Below, in pieces: positions 6,023 to 6,033 of a DNA stretch of 6,033 nt. Within the stretch, counting starts at the first letter, position 1. Each line of letters opens with the position of its first letter. The translations under genes and the position numbers were made by a program. The stretch is from assembly GCA_012842035.1 (NCBI GenBank), contig DUTO01000209.1, positions 1 through 6,033 of the forward strand, written 5' to 3'. The notes under the pieces were generated by a model, which saw only the letters and a program-made list of their open reading frames with translations, had not been told where the DNA came from and ran no database searches. The stretch comes from Clostridia bacterium (GTDB taxonomy: Bacteria > Bacillota > Peptococcia > DRI-13 > DTU073).

Positions 6023-6033
6023 ACCGGTCAAAG
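6010..6033 (+). repeat. 24-bp direct repeat, terminal copy at the window edge
   Basis: This is the second copy of 5791-5814, one base different. Taken with the inverted repeat, the order of ZIP segments here (inverted, then direct) cannot be produced by one simple duplication. It needs at least two switches of template or strand. Confidence 0.85.

Overview
The window reads as a piece of a low-GC, anaerobic Firmicutes-type chromosome (Clostridia or Negativicutes are my best guess, not proven). The reasons are AT-rich intergenic DNA, strong AGGAG-type ribosome sites, TTG start use, a large single-chain pyruvate:ferredoxin oxidoreductase (PFOR), and a two-gene minimal SUF-type iron-sulfur assembly module of the kind known from anaerobes.

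Layout, left to right. Bases 1-94 hold a promoter and a perfect 12-bp inverted repeat just upstream of a tRNA-Leu(GAG) gene (95-177, CCA encoded), which is followed by an intrinsic terminator (194-233). A short AT-rich leader (234-313) with a 19-bp dyad precedes a complete 1176-residue PFOR gene on the + strand (314-3844). A strong hairpin (3855-3888), readable as a terminator in both directions, separates PFOR from a convergent - strand block. Read in its own direction, that block runs: a ZIP-family metal transporter fragment (5965 to 5600), a SufC-like ATPase (5556 to 4834, TTG start), and a SufB/SufD-like scaffold (4825 to 3908). The last two form a translationally close pair matching the minimal SmsC-SmsB arrangement.

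How the genes fit together. PFOR carries three [4Fe-4S] clusters and supplies low-potential electrons to ferredoxin. The SmsCB pair would build Fe-S clusters for such enzymes, and a ZIP transporter could bring in Fe(II), Zn or Mn. The theme is anaerobic Fe-S metabolism, but the link between the convergent units is inference.

The oddest part is the right edge (about 5911-6033). A 58-bp segment of the ZIP gene is repeated in inverted orientation across a 41-bp spacer, and is followed directly by a 24-bp segment of the same gene in direct orientation. The copies carry three base differences in total. The ZIP gene is therefore cut off at its 5' side. This is either an assembly or amplification chimera involving a second allele, or a real local rearrangement between ZIP copies. 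I did not find a clearly new multi-gene system here.
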